Assembly (NCBI RefSeq): GCF_000191885.1
Contig: NZ_AEWI01000028.1
Coordinates: 1-40,819, forward strand
Direction of reading: 5' to 3'
Source: Anaerophaga thermohalophila DSM 12881
Lineage (GTDB): Bacteria > Bacteroidota > Bacteroidia > Bacteroidales > Marinilabiliaceae
Length of the DNA stretch: 40,819 nt
The translations under genes and the position numbers were made by a program. The notes beneath the pieces were generated by a model. That model was not told where the DNA came from and searched no databases. It saw nothing but the letters and a program-made list of their open reading frames with translations. This document shows positions 7,290 to 16,501 of this stretch, piece by piece; positions within the stretch are counted from its first letter, which is position 1; each line of letters begins with the position of its first letter.

Positions 7290-7440
7290 ACAATTTAACA
7301 ACCCTAACACTCTAACACTCTAACAGCCCTAACACTCTAACAGCCCTAACAACCTTACAATCCTTACAATCCTAACAACCCTAACAACCCTAACACTCTT
7401 AACAATCTAACAATCTAACAACCTGACATCCTGCCACTCT
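7290..7440 (+). repeat. Imperfect CTAACA(A/C)CC tandem tract
   Basis: About 150 bases of units such as CTAACACT, CTAACAGCC and CTAACAACC with drift. A shorter relative is at 14109-14171 before lgt. It is non-coding. The rest of the 7023-8181 gap holds element copies A2 and B2, a GGCAGAAGTTTGACAGGCAG repeat near 7787-7810, and a reverse copy of the family C repeat near 7893-7955. Confidence 0.75.
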
Positions 7441-7892
7441 AAACCGGTACTAATTCCGGGCGTTGATCTTTTCAGATGGTTTAAATGATAGAAGTAATTT
7501 TTGATAAAAGGTTGCTTCATGGAAAAGTTAAAGAACTCTTATTTTCGTAAATTGTTCCTCAAAGCAGAACCACAAAGAATGGTAAGAAACAGATGACCCA
7601 TGTCAGCAAAGTAAAAATATCTTTTCAGGCATCGCAACACAATTTTTATGCCTTTTTGTGGCAGGCATTGTTGCCGGCTTTTGACAAGAATTCGGTTACT
7701 TCATTTTTTATAAACTTGATTGCAGGAAGTAGGTACTTGGCATCATGATCAACAGATCGTTAGTTTTTAGATGTAAACAGCCCAAAGGCAGAAGTTTGAC
7801 AGGCAGAAGCAAAAAAGAGTACTGGATTTTCAGAATTTGAATGATAATTGTTCATTTATTGTCAGCTTATTTTTAATTTTATAGTGCGTTTT

Positions 7893-7955
7893 TATCCGTA
7901 TAAAATTTATTTATTAAGGTCGGATGGAACTCGCATGCAAGAACTTATACATGTT
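7893..7955 (-). repeat. Dispersed family C repeat, reverse copy
   Basis: Reverse complement of the sequence at 1-47, extended by ATGTATAAGTTC. It reads towards the lipoprotein gene on the minus strand and carries no gene. Confidence 0.7.
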
Positions 7956-8001
7956 CTGTTGTGGAAAACGTTGCCATGCTCGTTTCATTTCTGAAAAGAG
8001 C

Positions 8002-8009
8002 TATTTTTG
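8002..8009 (+). promoter_or_regulatory. Possible -7 element of the cellulase gene
   Basis: TATTTTTG fits TAnnTTTG exactly. No well-spaced TTG is seen upstream. It lies just before the inserted B2 element, so transcripts from it would carry the element in their leader. Confidence 0.35.
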
Positions 8010-8036
8010 AGTGGACGCAATGATTTAAAAATAAAT

Positions 8037-8177
8037 GAGTGCAGTATAAAAAGCCTTCAAACTGCTGATTTTTACCATTTTTACCCCTGACCCCTAAAGG
8101 GAACTGCTAAAAATCAGCAGTTTGAAAAAGTCCCCTTTAGGGGATTTAGAGGTCAAAAGGCTTTTTAGACCCGGCTC
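8037..8177 (+). mobile_element. 141-bp palindromic element, family B, copy 2, with target duplication
   Basis: Nearly identical to 2737-2877, with ends GAGTGCAGTATAAAAAGCC and GGCTTTTTAGACCCGGCTC. It is flanked by ATAAATG at 8031-8037 and again at 8178-8184, a 7-bp direct repeat. The right copy contains the ATG at 8182 of the cellulase gene, so the insertion happened exactly at that start and the element now forms the gene's 5' leader. Confidence 0.82.
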
Positions 8178-8181
8178 ATAA

Positions 8182-9924
8182 ATGTATCAGCCTATGTCAC
8201 GATTAATTCTGATGGTGCTTCTGATGGGCAATTGTATATCACTTTTTGCTCAGGAGCAACCGACCGCGTTTGAAATAAATCAACGTCTGGGACGTGGGAT
8301 AAACATGGGGAACACGTTTGAGGCGCCTTCCGAAGAGGCCTGGGGAAATCCGTGGAAGCCTGAATATTTCAGGATCATGGCCGATTTAGGGTTCGATCAC
8401 GTCAGATTGCCTGTTCGGTGGGAACCCCAGGATCGCAGCATGTCAGAAGCTCCTTATACCATTTCGGCCGACTTTTTGGAGAGGATTAAAACCGTGGTTG
8501 ACAAAGCACTCGAAGAGGGGCTGATGATCATTATTAATATGCACCATCACGAAGCTTTGTATTCCGATCCTGAAGGACAAAAAGAACGGTTTCTTTCCCA
8601 GTGGTCTCAAATTGCCGAATATTTCAAGGATTATCCGGCAGAGTTACTGTTCGAGGTCTTGAACGAGCCTCATGGGAATTTGACGCCGCAATTATGGAAT
8701 TCCTTTTTTTCCGATGCGCTTGAAGTGATTCGTGAAACCAATCCCGACCGGATGGTATTGATGGGAACTGCCGATTATGGTGGCTTGGGAGGTTTGCCAT
8801 ACATACAACTGCCAGATGACGAAAACATCATACTGACGGTACATTATTACAACCCTTTTCAGTTTACTCACCAAGGGGCCGATTGGGCTGGCGAAGAATC
8901 GAAGAACTGGCTGGGAACCCAATGGTATGATACTGAAGCTGAACGGCAAACCGTTGAAAATGAATTCCAGGCATTGCTCAATTTTTCGGAAACCAATAAT
9001 ATTCCGGTTCATATTGGCGAATTTGGTGCTTATAGTGCAGCCGATATGGAATCGCGAGCCCGTTGGACCAATTTTCTGGCCCGATGGTTTGAGCAACAGG
9101 GATTTAGTTGGGCCTATTGGGAGTTTAGTGCTGGTTTTGGCATATATAATCCGGATACTGAAGAATTCTATCAACCGTTGGTGGATGCCTTGCTGCACAA
9201 TCCGATGCCTGAGCCAACCCCGGTTCAGTATTACGGTGTCTATGAAGCCGATTTTTCGGAAGATGCAGATGGATGGAATTTCTATGTCCAGGAGGGGGCA
9301 GCCGGTAACATGGTTCATGAGAATCAGAAATTGGTGGCCGAGATAGAAACAACCGGAACTGAAGCATGGCATGCGCAGGTGGTTCGAAACGGAATAAATC
9401 TAAAGAAAGGAGAGATGTACCGGCTCTCAATTCTTGCAAGTGCGGGTTCTTCAATAAGTATTCCGGTCTATGCAGGGAAGGCTTCATCACCCTGGAATTC
9501 CTACAGCGGAACTTTTCAGTTGAATCTGAATGACAGCCCGGCATGGAGTTCCTTTTCTTTTACTATGTCAGAACCATCCGATCCTGACAGCAGAATTGTT
9601 ATGGATTTGGGACTTGTCAACGGACGAATTGAGCTGGAGCAAGTGAAGCTGGAAAAAGTGTCAATTAATCTGGCTGTTCATTCCCCCAAAGAAGCCGGGA
9701 TCAGTGTTTTTCCGAATCCGGTTCATGATTTCCTTTTTTTTGTCTCTGATAATCCTGTGAAAAGAGTCGAGATATTGGATATCTCCGCACGTGTTTTATT
9801 GCAGGAATCTTTTTCTGACCGACGGGGCGATTTAAATATGACTGATTTCTTACCTGGTTATTACTTCGCTTTCATTTATTTAGAAAACGGACAAACTGCC
9901 GTCCAAAAAATCATTGTTTTATAA
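8182..9924 (+). CDS. GH5 endoglucanase with carbohydrate-binding-like and T9SS sorting domains
   Basis: A secreted beta-1,4-glucanase of 580 residues that should cleave cellulose or related glucans outside the cell. A signal peptide (about 1-24, ending SLFAQ) precedes the GH5 barrel (about 25-340). The barrel has GINMGNTFEAP, the INMHHHEALYSDP loop, acid/base Glu162 in FEVLNEPHG, HYYNPFQFTH and nucleophile Glu280 in VHIGEFGAYS. Residues 350-495 form a jelly-roll-like carbohydrate-binding region. Residues 505-580 are a type A T9SS sorting domain (GISVFPNPVHDFLFF, LPGYYFAFIYLENG). The start may be 8182 or the ATG at 8194; the first overlaps the target duplication of a mobile element. Confidence 0.93.
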   Translation: MYQPMSRLILMVLLMGNCISLFAQEQPTAFEINQRLGRGINMGNTFEAPSEEAWGNPWKPEYFRIMADLGFDHVRLPVRWEPQDRSMSEAPYTISADFLERIKTVVDKALEEGLMIIINMHHHEALYSDPEGQKERFLSQWSQIAEYFKDYPAELLFEVLNEPHGNLTPQLWNSFFSDALEVIRETNPDRMVLMGTADYGGLGGLPYIQLPDDENIILTVHYYNPFQFTHQGADWAGEESKNWLGTQWYDTEAERQTVENEFQALLNFSETNNIPVHIGEFGAYSAADMESRARWTNFLARWFEQQGFSWAYWEFSAGFGIYNPDTEEFYQPLVDALLHNPMPEPTPVQYYGVYEADFSEDADGWNFYVQEGAAGNMVHENQKLVAEIETTGTEAWHAQVVRNGINLKKGEMYRLSILASAGSSISIPVYAGKASSPWNSYSGTFQLNLNDSPAWSSFSFTMSEPSDPDSRIVMDLGLVNGRIELEQVKLEKVSINLAVHSPKEAGISVFPNPVHDFLFFVSDNPVKRVEILDISARVLLQESFSDRRGDLNMTDFLPGYYFAFIYLENGQTAVQKIIVL

Positions 9925-9957
9925 AAGATAATTTTATCCTAAATTATTTCTTTTTAG

Positions 9958-9965
9958 TATTTTTG
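9958..9965 (+). promoter_or_regulatory. Possible -7 promoter element
   Basis: TATTTTTG matches TAnnTTTG downstream of the cellulase gene. The upstream -33 position is T-rich but lacks a clear TTG. It could serve the small gene at 10107. Confidence 0.3.
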
Positions 9966-10069
9966 CAACACAATAATCCAACTTGTAGTATTGCACTAAC
10001 TGGTGGAAGGAATCCATCATGCCTTCCGATGTTAAAATTCGCTGAATACCCCCCGTAATTGTAAAAAAA

Positions 10070-10085
10070 TTAACATCTTTACGCT
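10070..10085 (+). promoter_or_regulatory. Promoter-like 16-mer shared with fabG
   Basis: TTAACATCTTTACGCT here is identical to 23277-23292 upstream of fabG. The CATCTTTA core is close to TAnnTTTG. It lies 22 bases before the predicted GTG start of the next gene. Confidence 0.45.
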
Positions 10086-10106
10086 TCGAAACAAAGAAAA
10101 ACTTTT

Positions 10107-10550
10107 GTGCGAAACTATTCGGAAATAGGATGTTTGACCCTTCTGGGGGTAACGCTTACGGTTTATGTGGCCGTGGGTACTTATCAGTTTCATGAAGACT
10201 CAAACCGGAGGCCGGAGAAAAAGATTTCAGCCGAAGAGGTGTTCAAAGCCATCAAAGCGGGAAGCGGGAAGCATTATTTTGTAAAGGTTTCCACTCCGTC
10301 TGTTTTGCCCGGAGAATGCAAAAAATCATTTGCCGGGTTTTCTACCATCAACATTTCTGCATTGTCAGAAATATCAGTTTTGCCCGAAAATTTAACTGAT
10401 CCGGTATTGTTTACGCTTCCTGAACGATACGGATCAGGACTGTTTTTGACAGGTTCCGGCGATAAAAACTACTTATCACCCGAGCCGGATTACCATAATG
10501 CCGCATTATATATCTCTCGCGAAATACGGGCAGGACCCCGTCTGGCATGA
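10107..10550 (+). CDS. Small membrane-anchored protein of unknown function
   Basis: 147 residues with a GTG start at 10107. A hydrophobic stretch at about residues 8-26 (IGCLTLLGVTLTVYVAVG) looks like a single membrane anchor or uncleaved signal, so the rest is probably periplasmic or extracytoplasmic. No known domain is recognised. The soluble part is short and rich in Ser, Leu and Pro and contains two cysteines. A promoter-like 16-mer upstream, shared with fabG, supports its being real. The start is uncertain, since GTG was accepted for lack of an ATG. It precedes secA by about 120 bases but need not be functionally linked. Confidence 0.5.
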   Translation: MRNYSEIGCLTLLGVTLTVYVAVGTYQFHEDSNRRPEKKISAEEVFKAIKAGSGKHYFVKVSTPSVLPGECKKSFAGFSTINISALSEISVLPENLTDPVLFTLPERYGSGLFLTGSGDKNYLSPEPDYHNAALYISREIRAGPRLA

Positions 10551-10671
10551 TTGTTCTTTCCTGATGCTTCCGCTATCAGAATTGTGGCTGGTATTTATGG
10601 CATAGATTCTGCATGTCCACGGAAGTTTGATTCATGTTTTTTTATTGTAAAAAATTAATTATTAATAATAT

Positions 10672-13600
10672 ATGTCTGCATTTAACCAGATAATGACAAA
10701 ACTGTTCGGCAGCAAATATGAACGGGACCAAAAAGAGATACTCCCTGTTGTTGAACAGATAAAAGCTGTTACTCCCGAGTTGGAGAAACTTTCGAATGAT
10801 GAACTCCGCGCTCGTACACTTAAACTTAAAGCAATTATACAGGATGCTGTTAAGCCGGAGCAGGCCAAAATTGATGAACTGAAACAACGGGCCGAAACTG
10901 AAAAGCTCACAATTGATGAGCGAGAGGCCATCTACGATGAAGTTGACAAGATAGAAGACGAAATTACCGAAAAACTCAAGGGCGTTCTCGATGATATCCT
11001 TCCTGAAGCTTTTGCTATTGTGAAAGATACAGCCCGGCGATTTAAAGAAAATGAAACCATTGAAGTTACTGCCACTGATTTCGATCGGGAACTGGCTGCT
11101 GTAAAAGATTTTGTTGAGATAAAAGGAGAAAAAGCCATCTATCACAATTCGTGGCAGGCAGGCGGGACTGAAATCGTCTGGGATATGGTGCACTACGATG
11201 TGCAGCTTTTCGGAGGAGTGGTACTACATCAGGGAAAAATTGCTGAGATGGCTACCGGTGAAGGGAAAACGCTTGTTGCTACTTTGCCGGTATTCCTCAA
11301 TGCACTGACCGGGCGAGGTGTGCATCTGGTAACTGTGAATGATTACCTGGCAAAAAGGGACTCCGAATGGATGGGACCCATCTACCAGTTTCACGGATTG
11401 AGCGTGGATTGCATTGATAAACATCAGCCCAATTCCGAAGAACGCAGGAAGGCCTACAAAGCGGATGTTACTTATGGAACCAACAATGAGTTTGGTTTTG
11501 ATTACCTGCGCGATAATATGGCCATTTCGCCAAAAGATTTGGTGCAACGAACACATAACTACGCCATTGTCGATGAGGTCGACTCCGTATTGATCGACGA
11601 TGCCCGTACGCCTTTGATCATTTCCGGTCCGGTCCCCGATAAGGGTGGCGACGAACTGTTTATGGAATTCAGACCCAAGGTTGAAAAACTTTTCGAAGCT
11701 CAAAGGTCGTTGGTGACCAAAATTCTTGCCGAGGCTAAACAGAAACTCAAATCGGACGACTCAAAAGTGCAGGACGAAGGGGCGCTGTTATTACTGCGTG
11801 CCTATAAAGGTCTTCCTAAAAACAAGCCGCTCATCAAATTTCTGAGTGAGCAGGGGGTAAAAGCCCGCATGCTGAAGACAGAAAACTTCTACATGCAGGA
11901 GAACAACAAAAATATGCACATCGTTACCGATCCCCTTTATTTCGTGATCGATGAGAAAACCAATTCGGTGCAGATGACCGAAAAGGGAATCGACCTGATT
12001 ACAGGTACCAGCGACGATTCCAACTTTTTTGTATTGCCCGATATAGGTTCTGAAATTGCTGCAATTGAAAAGGATGCTTCACTCAGTGATCAGGAAAAAG
12101 TTGCCAAAAAGGATGAAATTCTTCGGAGCTACGCGGTAAAATCGGAACGTGTTCACACCGTTAACCAGCTTTTGAAGGCTTATGCCATGTTCGAAAAGGA
12201 TGTGGAATATGTGGTGATGGACAATAAGGTAAAGATTGTCGACGAACAGACCGGCCGTATCATGGAAGGTCGTCGTTATTCGGACGGTTTGCACCAGGCC
12301 ATTGAGGCTAAGGAGCGTGTTAAGGTTGAGGCTGCCACCCAGACTTACGCCACCATAACTTTACAGAACTATTTCCGGATGTACAATAAGCTGGCCGGTA
12401 TGACCGGTACTGCCGAAACAGAAGCCGGAGAATTCTGGGATATTTACAAACTCGATGTGGTGGTTATTCCTACAAACAAGCCGGTTATCCGCAAGGATTA
12501 TGAAGACCTGGTTTATAAAACAACGCGCGAAAAGTATAGTGCTGTCATCGAAGAAATAATGAACCTCGTTAATGCCGGCCGTCCTGTATTGGTTGGTACT
12601 ACTTCGGTTGAAGTTTCGGAGTTGCTGAGCCGGATGCTCAAGATTCGGGGTATTAAGCACAATGTTTTGAATGCCAAACAGCATCAGCGCGAGGCCGAAA
12701 TTGTGGCTGATGCCGGTAAAAAAGGCGTTGTCACCATTGCTACGAATATGGCCGGTCGGGGTACTGATATCAAGCTGTCGCAGGAAGTACGTGAAGCCGG
12801 TGGTCTGGCTATCGTGGGTACTGAGCGGCACGAGTCGCGAAGAGTTGACCGCCAGTTACGTGGTCGTGCCGGTCGCCAGGGTGACCCGGGGTCTTCACAA
12901 TTTTTTGTTTCGCTCGAAGACAACCTGATGCGCTTGTTTGGTTCCGACCGTATCGTGAAATACATGGACCGCCTGGGGATTAAAGAGGGCGAAGTGATTC
13001 AGCATCGTATGATTACCCGGAGTATTGAACGGGCACAAAAGAAAGTGGAAGAAAACAATTTCGGTATTCGTAAACGGTTGCTCGAATACGACGATGTGAT
13101 GAATTCCCAGCGTGAGGTTATTTATACCAAACGTCGTCATGCTCTTTACGGGGAGCGAATCCAGGTTGATATTTCCAATATGATGACGGATACCTGCGAT
13201 GCGATTGTAGCTGAATATCAGCAAAACAATGATTTCGAAGGCTTTAAGATGGAACTGGTTCGTACCTTTTCGGCCGATTCTCCCTTCGAAAATGAAGAAT
13301 TCATGAACGCTAAAATTGAAGACCTGGCCGATCGTCTGCACAGAAAAGTTTGGGACAGCTATCAGCGTCGGATGGAGACAATTTCACGACAGGCTTATCC
13401 TGTGATTAAGGATGTGTATGAAAACAAAGGACAGATATATGAAAATATTGTTGTTCCCATTTCGGATGGTCAACGTGTTTATCAGATAACAACCAATCTT
13501 AAGGAAGCGTATGAAAGTGAAGGCGCCGGTCTGGCCAAATCCTTTTCCAAGGCCATTTTGCTGTTGACCATCGACGAGGCCTGGAAAGAGCATCTTCGTG

Positions 13601-14010
13601 AGTTGGACGACCTGAAGCAGGCCGTTCAAAATGCGTCATACGAACAAAAGGACCCATTGCTGATATACAAGTTTGAATCGTTCAATCTTTTTAAAAGTAT
13701 GATTGATCAGATCAATCGCAAGGTTGTATCGGCTCTTGCCAAGGCTCATATTCCCATTCACGATGCCAGTCAGGTTAGACAGGCCGAAGAGCGCAAACGT
13801 CAGGATTTGGGTCGACTGAAGATGCAAAAGGATGATGTGCCGGGTGCCGGTATTCCCGGTGGAATTCCCGGTGGCGCACAGCAGGGCACTGCTACAAAAG
13901 AAAAGCAAAAGGTTCAGCCGGTACGTGTCGAGAAAAAGGTGGGACGAAACGATCCTTGCCCCTGTGGAAGCGGTAAAAAGTATAAGCATTGTCACGGTAA
14001 TAACGCATGA
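10672..14010 (+). CDS. secA: Preprotein translocase ATPase SecA
   Basis: The ATPase motor that drives unfolded proteins through SecYEG. Nucleotide-binding fold 1 has Walker [10 protein letters not shown] (193-201) and [15 protein letters not shown] (301-315), and fold 2 carries [10 protein letters not shown] and the [18 protein letters not shown] arginine-finger region near 720-745. The preprotein-binding, scaffold and wing domains lie in between and after. The C-terminus carries the zinc-binding SEC-C tail [17 protein letters not shown], which contacts SecB or ribosomes. At 1112 residues it is longer than the E. coli protein, as usual in Bacteroidota. An acidic and basic helical insertion at 60-110 is part of the extra length. 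Confidence 0.98.
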   Translation: MSAFNQIMTKLFGSKYERDQKEILPVVEQIKAVTPELEKLSNDELRARTLKLKAIIQDAVKPEQAKIDELKQRAETEKLTIDEREAIYDEVDKIEDEITEKLKGVLDDILPEAFAIVKDTARRFKENETIEVTATDFDRELAAVKDFVEIKGEKAIYHNSWQAGGTEIVWDMVHYDVQLFGGVVLHQGKIAEMATGEGKTLVATLPVFLNALTGRGVHLVTVNDYLAKRDSEWMGPIYQFHGLSVDCIDKHQPNSEERRKAYKADVTYGTNNEFGFDYLRDNMAISPKDLVQRTHNYAIVDEVDSVLIDDARTPLIISGPVPDKGGDELFMEFRPKVEKLFEAQRSLVTKILAEAKQKLKSDDSKVQDEGALLLLRAYKGLPKNKPLIKFLSEQGVKARMLKTENFYMQENNKNMHIVTDPLYFVIDEKTNSVQMTEKGIDLITGTSDDSNFFVLPDIGSEIAAIEKDASLSDQEKVAKKDEILRSYAVKSERVHTVNQLLKAYAMFEKDVEYVVMDNKVKIVDEQTGRIMEGRRYSDGLHQAIEAKERVKVEAATQTYATITLQNYFRMYNKLAGMTGTAETEAGEFWDIYKLDVVVIPTNKPVIRKDYEDLVYKTTREKYSAVIEEIMNLVNAGRPVLVGTTSVEVSELLSRMLKIRGIKHNVLNAKQHQREAEIVADAGKKGVVTIATNMAGRGTDIKLSQEVREAGGLAIVGTERHESRRVDRQLRGRAGRQGDPGSSQFFVSLEDNLMRLFGSDRIVKYMDRLGIKEGEVIQHRMITRSIERAQKKVEENNFGIRKRLLEYDDVMNSQREVIYTKRRHALYGERIQVDISNMMTDTCDAIVAEYQQNNDFEGFKMELVRTFSADSPFENEEFMNAKIEDLADRLHRKVWDSYQRRMETISRQAYPVIKDVYENKGQIYENIVVPISDGQRVYQITTNLKEAYESEGAGLAKSFSKAILLLTIDEAWKEHLRELDDLKQAVQNASYEQKDPLLIYKFESFNLFKSMIDQINRKVVSALAKAHIPIHDASQVRQAEERKRQDLGRLKMQKDDVPGAGIPGGIPGGAQQGTATKEKQKVQPVRVEKKVGRNDPCPCGSGKKYKHCHGNNA

Positions 14011-14069
14011 GTCAGATACTAAAATTTTAAATAACACCGTGTTGCACGAATTGTCAGTATCTTACCTGT

Positions 14070-14100
14070 CCTGGCTGTCGCTTTTAATACGACAGCCAGG
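14070..14100 (+). terminator. Strong hairpin after secA
   Basis: CCTGGCTGTCG at 14070-14080 is a perfect 11-base complement of CGACAGCCAGG at 14090-14100, with a nine-base loop. No T run follows, so it may be a Rho-assisted terminator or a 3' stability hairpin. Confidence 0.55.
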
Positions 14101-14108
14101 GCCGCCAT

Positions 14109-14171
14109 TAAACAACAACCTAACACCCCTAACACCCCTAACATTATAACAATCTAACAATCTAACAATCT
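14109..14171 (+). repeat. Short CTAACA-type tandem tract
   Basis: Units CTAACACCC and then ATCTAACA repeat just before lgt. Related in style to 7290-7440. Confidence 0.6.
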
Positions 14172-14178
14172 GTCCGGT

Positions 14179-14994
14179 ATGTTCATACTTAACTACATTA
14201 CATGGAATCCCGACCCCGAGATATTTTCTCTCGGGCCTTTGTCGGTAAGGTATTACGGTCTCTTTTTTGCCATCGCGTTTTTGATCGGTTATTATATTAT
14301 GGAACGTATGTTCAAGCGTGAACAAGTGCCCGAACAGTGGCTGGACAAATTGTTTATTTACGTGGTTGTTGCCACGGTAATCGGGGCACGACTGGGGCAT
14401 GTTATTTTTTACGGCTGGGACTATTATTCTCAGCATCCGGGCGAAATATTTGCGATTTGGCATGGCGGGCTGGCCAGTCACGGCGGTGCAATTGGGATAT
14501 TGATAGCCATTTGGTTGTATTCAAAAAAGGTAACCAAAAAACCGATGCTGTGGGTACTCGACCGGCTGGTTGTTCCCGTGGCACTGGCAGCTGTTTTTAT
14601 TCGGTTGGGGAATCTGATGAATTCGGAAATAGTGGGGCGTGTCACCGATGTTCCGTGGGGGTTTCGGTTTCTCCGGGCTGCCGTGGATAATCCTGAGATG
14701 CCTCGTCATCCCACTCAGATATATGAAGCCCTGTCATACCTCGTGGTTTTTATATACCTGTTGTTTCTTTACTGGCGAACCAATGCGCGATTGCGCCAGG
14801 GACTTTTATTTGGTATTTTCCTGCTTGGAATTTTTACCGCCCGGTTCATTATTGAATTTATGAAAGAGAATCAGGAAGCCTTTGAAGAAGGCATGTTATT
14901 GAATATGGGACAAATTCTTAGCATTCCTTTCATCATTGCCGGACTGTATTACGTTAACAAAGCCATTAAAAGAGGACCGGTAACAAAACAATAA
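14179..14994 (+). CDS. lgt: Prolipoprotein diacylglyceryl transferase
   Basis: Transfers a diacylglyceryl group from phosphatidylglycerol to the lipobox cysteine of prolipoproteins in the inner membrane. The 271 residues form about seven membrane segments. The periplasmic catalytic region has IWHGGLASHGGAIGI (93-107; His101 is in the place of the essential histidine). The Lgt signature GNLMNSEIVGRVTDVPWG lies at 144-161, and the conserved HPTQIYEAL follows. The many lipoproteins encoded in this window are its expected substrates. The upstream gap carries a hairpin and a tandem repeat, so it is probably transcribed apart from secA. Confidence 0.96.
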   Translation: MFILNYITWNPDPEIFSLGPLSVRYYGLFFAIAFLIGYYIMERMFKREQVPEQWLDKLFIYVVVATVIGARLGHVIFYGWDYYSQHPGEIFAIWHGGLASHGGAIGILIAIWLYSKKVTKKPMLWVLDRLVVPVALAAVFIRLGNLMNSEIVGRVTDVPWGFRFLRAAVDNPEMPRHPTQIYEALSYLVVFIYLLFLYWRTNARLRQGLLFGIFLLGIFTARFIIEFMKENQEAFEEGMLLNMGQILSIPFIIAGLYYVNKAIKRGPVTKQ

Positions 14995-15008
14995 ACCGGA
15001 ACCGTATT

Positions 15009-15043
15009 AAAACCATGTGGATTTTCTAGCGCACACGGTTTTT
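15009..15043 (+). terminator. Terminator after lgt (possibly bidirectional)
   Basis: AAAACCATGTG at 15009-15019 pairs with CACACGGTTTT at 15032-15042 apart from one mismatch. It ends in T residues and lies between convergent genes. Confidence 0.55.
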
Positions 15044-15064
15044 AACAGTTGTCTGCTTAAAAGG

Positions 15065-15533
15065 TTAAAACAGCTTCACTCCAATCCTTGCAGAGAAGCG
15101 GTTGTAGGTTATTTTACGTTCTACTTCGGACAGGAAAAAATCTTCACGTATAAAGGAAAATGACTGATAACGGTAACCTACGGCTACATAAAAATTGATT
15201 TTTCTGCCGGTAGAAAGCATGTAACCCAGATGCGCATTTACAAACGGGCCGCCTTTCGTATCAAGAACGTTAATATTTTCAAGCTCCATATTTTCAAGTG
15301 GAAATGAATGGCCTACAGCACCACCTGCGTAAAAAGCGGTCTTCTTTAATTGATGTATCAGCTTAATATCGGGTCCTACGGGGACCAATGTAACATCAAA
15401 CCAGTCGACCCCGGTTATTAACCCCACAGTGAGGTACTTATTAAACCGGTAATTTTGCTCAATATGAAATGAGTTAACGTATGGTTCTTCATCACTCTCC
15501 GAGCCTATGAGCTTTCCATACGAGACAAAACAT
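15065..15533 (-). pseudogene. Outer-membrane beta-barrel-like protein, 5'-truncated
   Basis: On the minus strand the frame is open from a TAA near 15535 to the stop at 15065. It reads SYGKLIGSESDEEPYVNSFHI early and ends YNRFSARIGVKLF, with alternating hydrophobic strands and a terminal Phe as in outer-membrane barrels (GLITGVDWFDVTLVP, KINFYVAVGYRYQSF). No ATG precedes convincing coding sequence; the first usable codon is GTG/ATG-poor at 15427. The N-terminus and signal peptide are therefore missing, and the reading frame meets the opposing lipoprotein gene with no spacer. A truncated remnant is the best reading. Confidence 0.5.
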
Positions 15534-15550
15534 TATTCACCATCGTACTG

Positions 15551-16213
15551 ATGAGCCTTGCGTTCAGTCATTTTTCATGTAGCGATAAGGTGGAAGAAAC
15601 CTATGTTGTTAATACTCCGGTTTATCTCAGCTACACCGATCTCAGAACCTCTTTTTCAGTAAAAAGCGCCGAAGTCATAAAACAACCCGGTAAAATTTAT
15701 TTTAAAGACGATTTTATCTTCATCAATGAATATCAAAAGGGTATTCACGTCATCAATAATTCGGACCCGTCAAATCCGCAGTTTATTTCACAATTCAGGC
15801 ATGCTACCGCCTGCGACCCTGTGGTGGTGGAAGGTGATTATGCTTACGTTACATTGCGCAGCGGGAATTTGTGTGGCGCCATTGAAAGCCAGTTGAATGT
15901 AATTGATATATCCGTAATAGAAGCACCGGAACTGCTGGAATCCTATCTCATGACAGAACCCTATGGCCTGGGCATTGATGATGAAGTGCTCTTTGTTTGC
16001 GATGGCAAGGACGGTTTGAAAATTTTCAATACTTCGGATCCTTTTGGCATCGATAAGAATATGATTGCTCATTACAAAGGAATAGATGCTTTTGATGTCA
16101 TCCCTTTGGGGAATGTCTTGCTTCTGATCGGAGAGGATGGATTGTATCAATACGATTATTCTTCGCTTGATGATATTAAGCAACTGAGTTATATACCGGT
16201 CTACTCAAACTGA
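15551..16213 (+). CDS. LVIVD-repeat lipoprotein, probably 5'-truncated
   Basis: 220 residues resembling Bacteroidota surface lipoproteins with LVIVD/beta-propeller-like repeats. Repeated blades are visible: FIFINEYQKGIHVINNSDPSNP, then AYVTLRSG...LNVIDIS, then LFVCDGKDGLKIFNTSDP. The ATG at 15551 leaves only nine residues before the lipobox-like cysteine (SLAFSHFSC). The in-frame codons just upstream read KTLFTIVL, a proper signal-peptide core with no start codon. The original start has apparently been lost at the junction with the opposing barrel gene. Export of the current product is doubtful unless a non-standard start is used. Confidence 0.6.
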   Translation: MSLAFSHFSCSDKVEETYVVNTPVYLSYTDLRTSFSVKSAEVIKQPGKIYFKDDFIFINEYQKGIHVINNSDPSNPQFISQFRHATACDPVVVEGDYAYVTLRSGNLCGAIESQLNVIDISVIEAPELLESYLMTEPYGLGIDDEVLFVCDGKDGLKIFNTSDPFGIDKNMIAHYKGIDAFDVIPLGNVLLLIGEDGLYQYDYSSLDDIKQLSYIPVYSN

Positions 16214-16501
16214 TTTACCGGCCCCCCTTTTTTGACCCTGTTGTCGTCACTCTGAGGATGTATAACCATGCACCCGGGTGGCGACACTTTTTTTAAAAGC
16301 ATCTTTTTTTGGTTATAAACAGCTTATGGATTAAGTTTGCATCTTCTGTCGTCACACCACAGTTTGGGATGGAGCAGTGATGGCTGGTTGGGTCGTTAGG
16401 TTAATTGAACAATGATCCAAATCAAATCTGTGGTGAATTCTCAACCTCAACCTCAACCTCAGTCTTAACCTGATTTGCTCATATAATTGAACATTGAAAA
16501 A
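16214..16501. repeat. Intergenic region with reverse CTCAAC repeat
   Basis: 16408-16460 is the reverse counterpart of 5401-5459, but with nine bases fewer inside. A decayed TCACTCTGAGGATG copy lies near 16246. No gene is supported. Confidence 0.6.
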
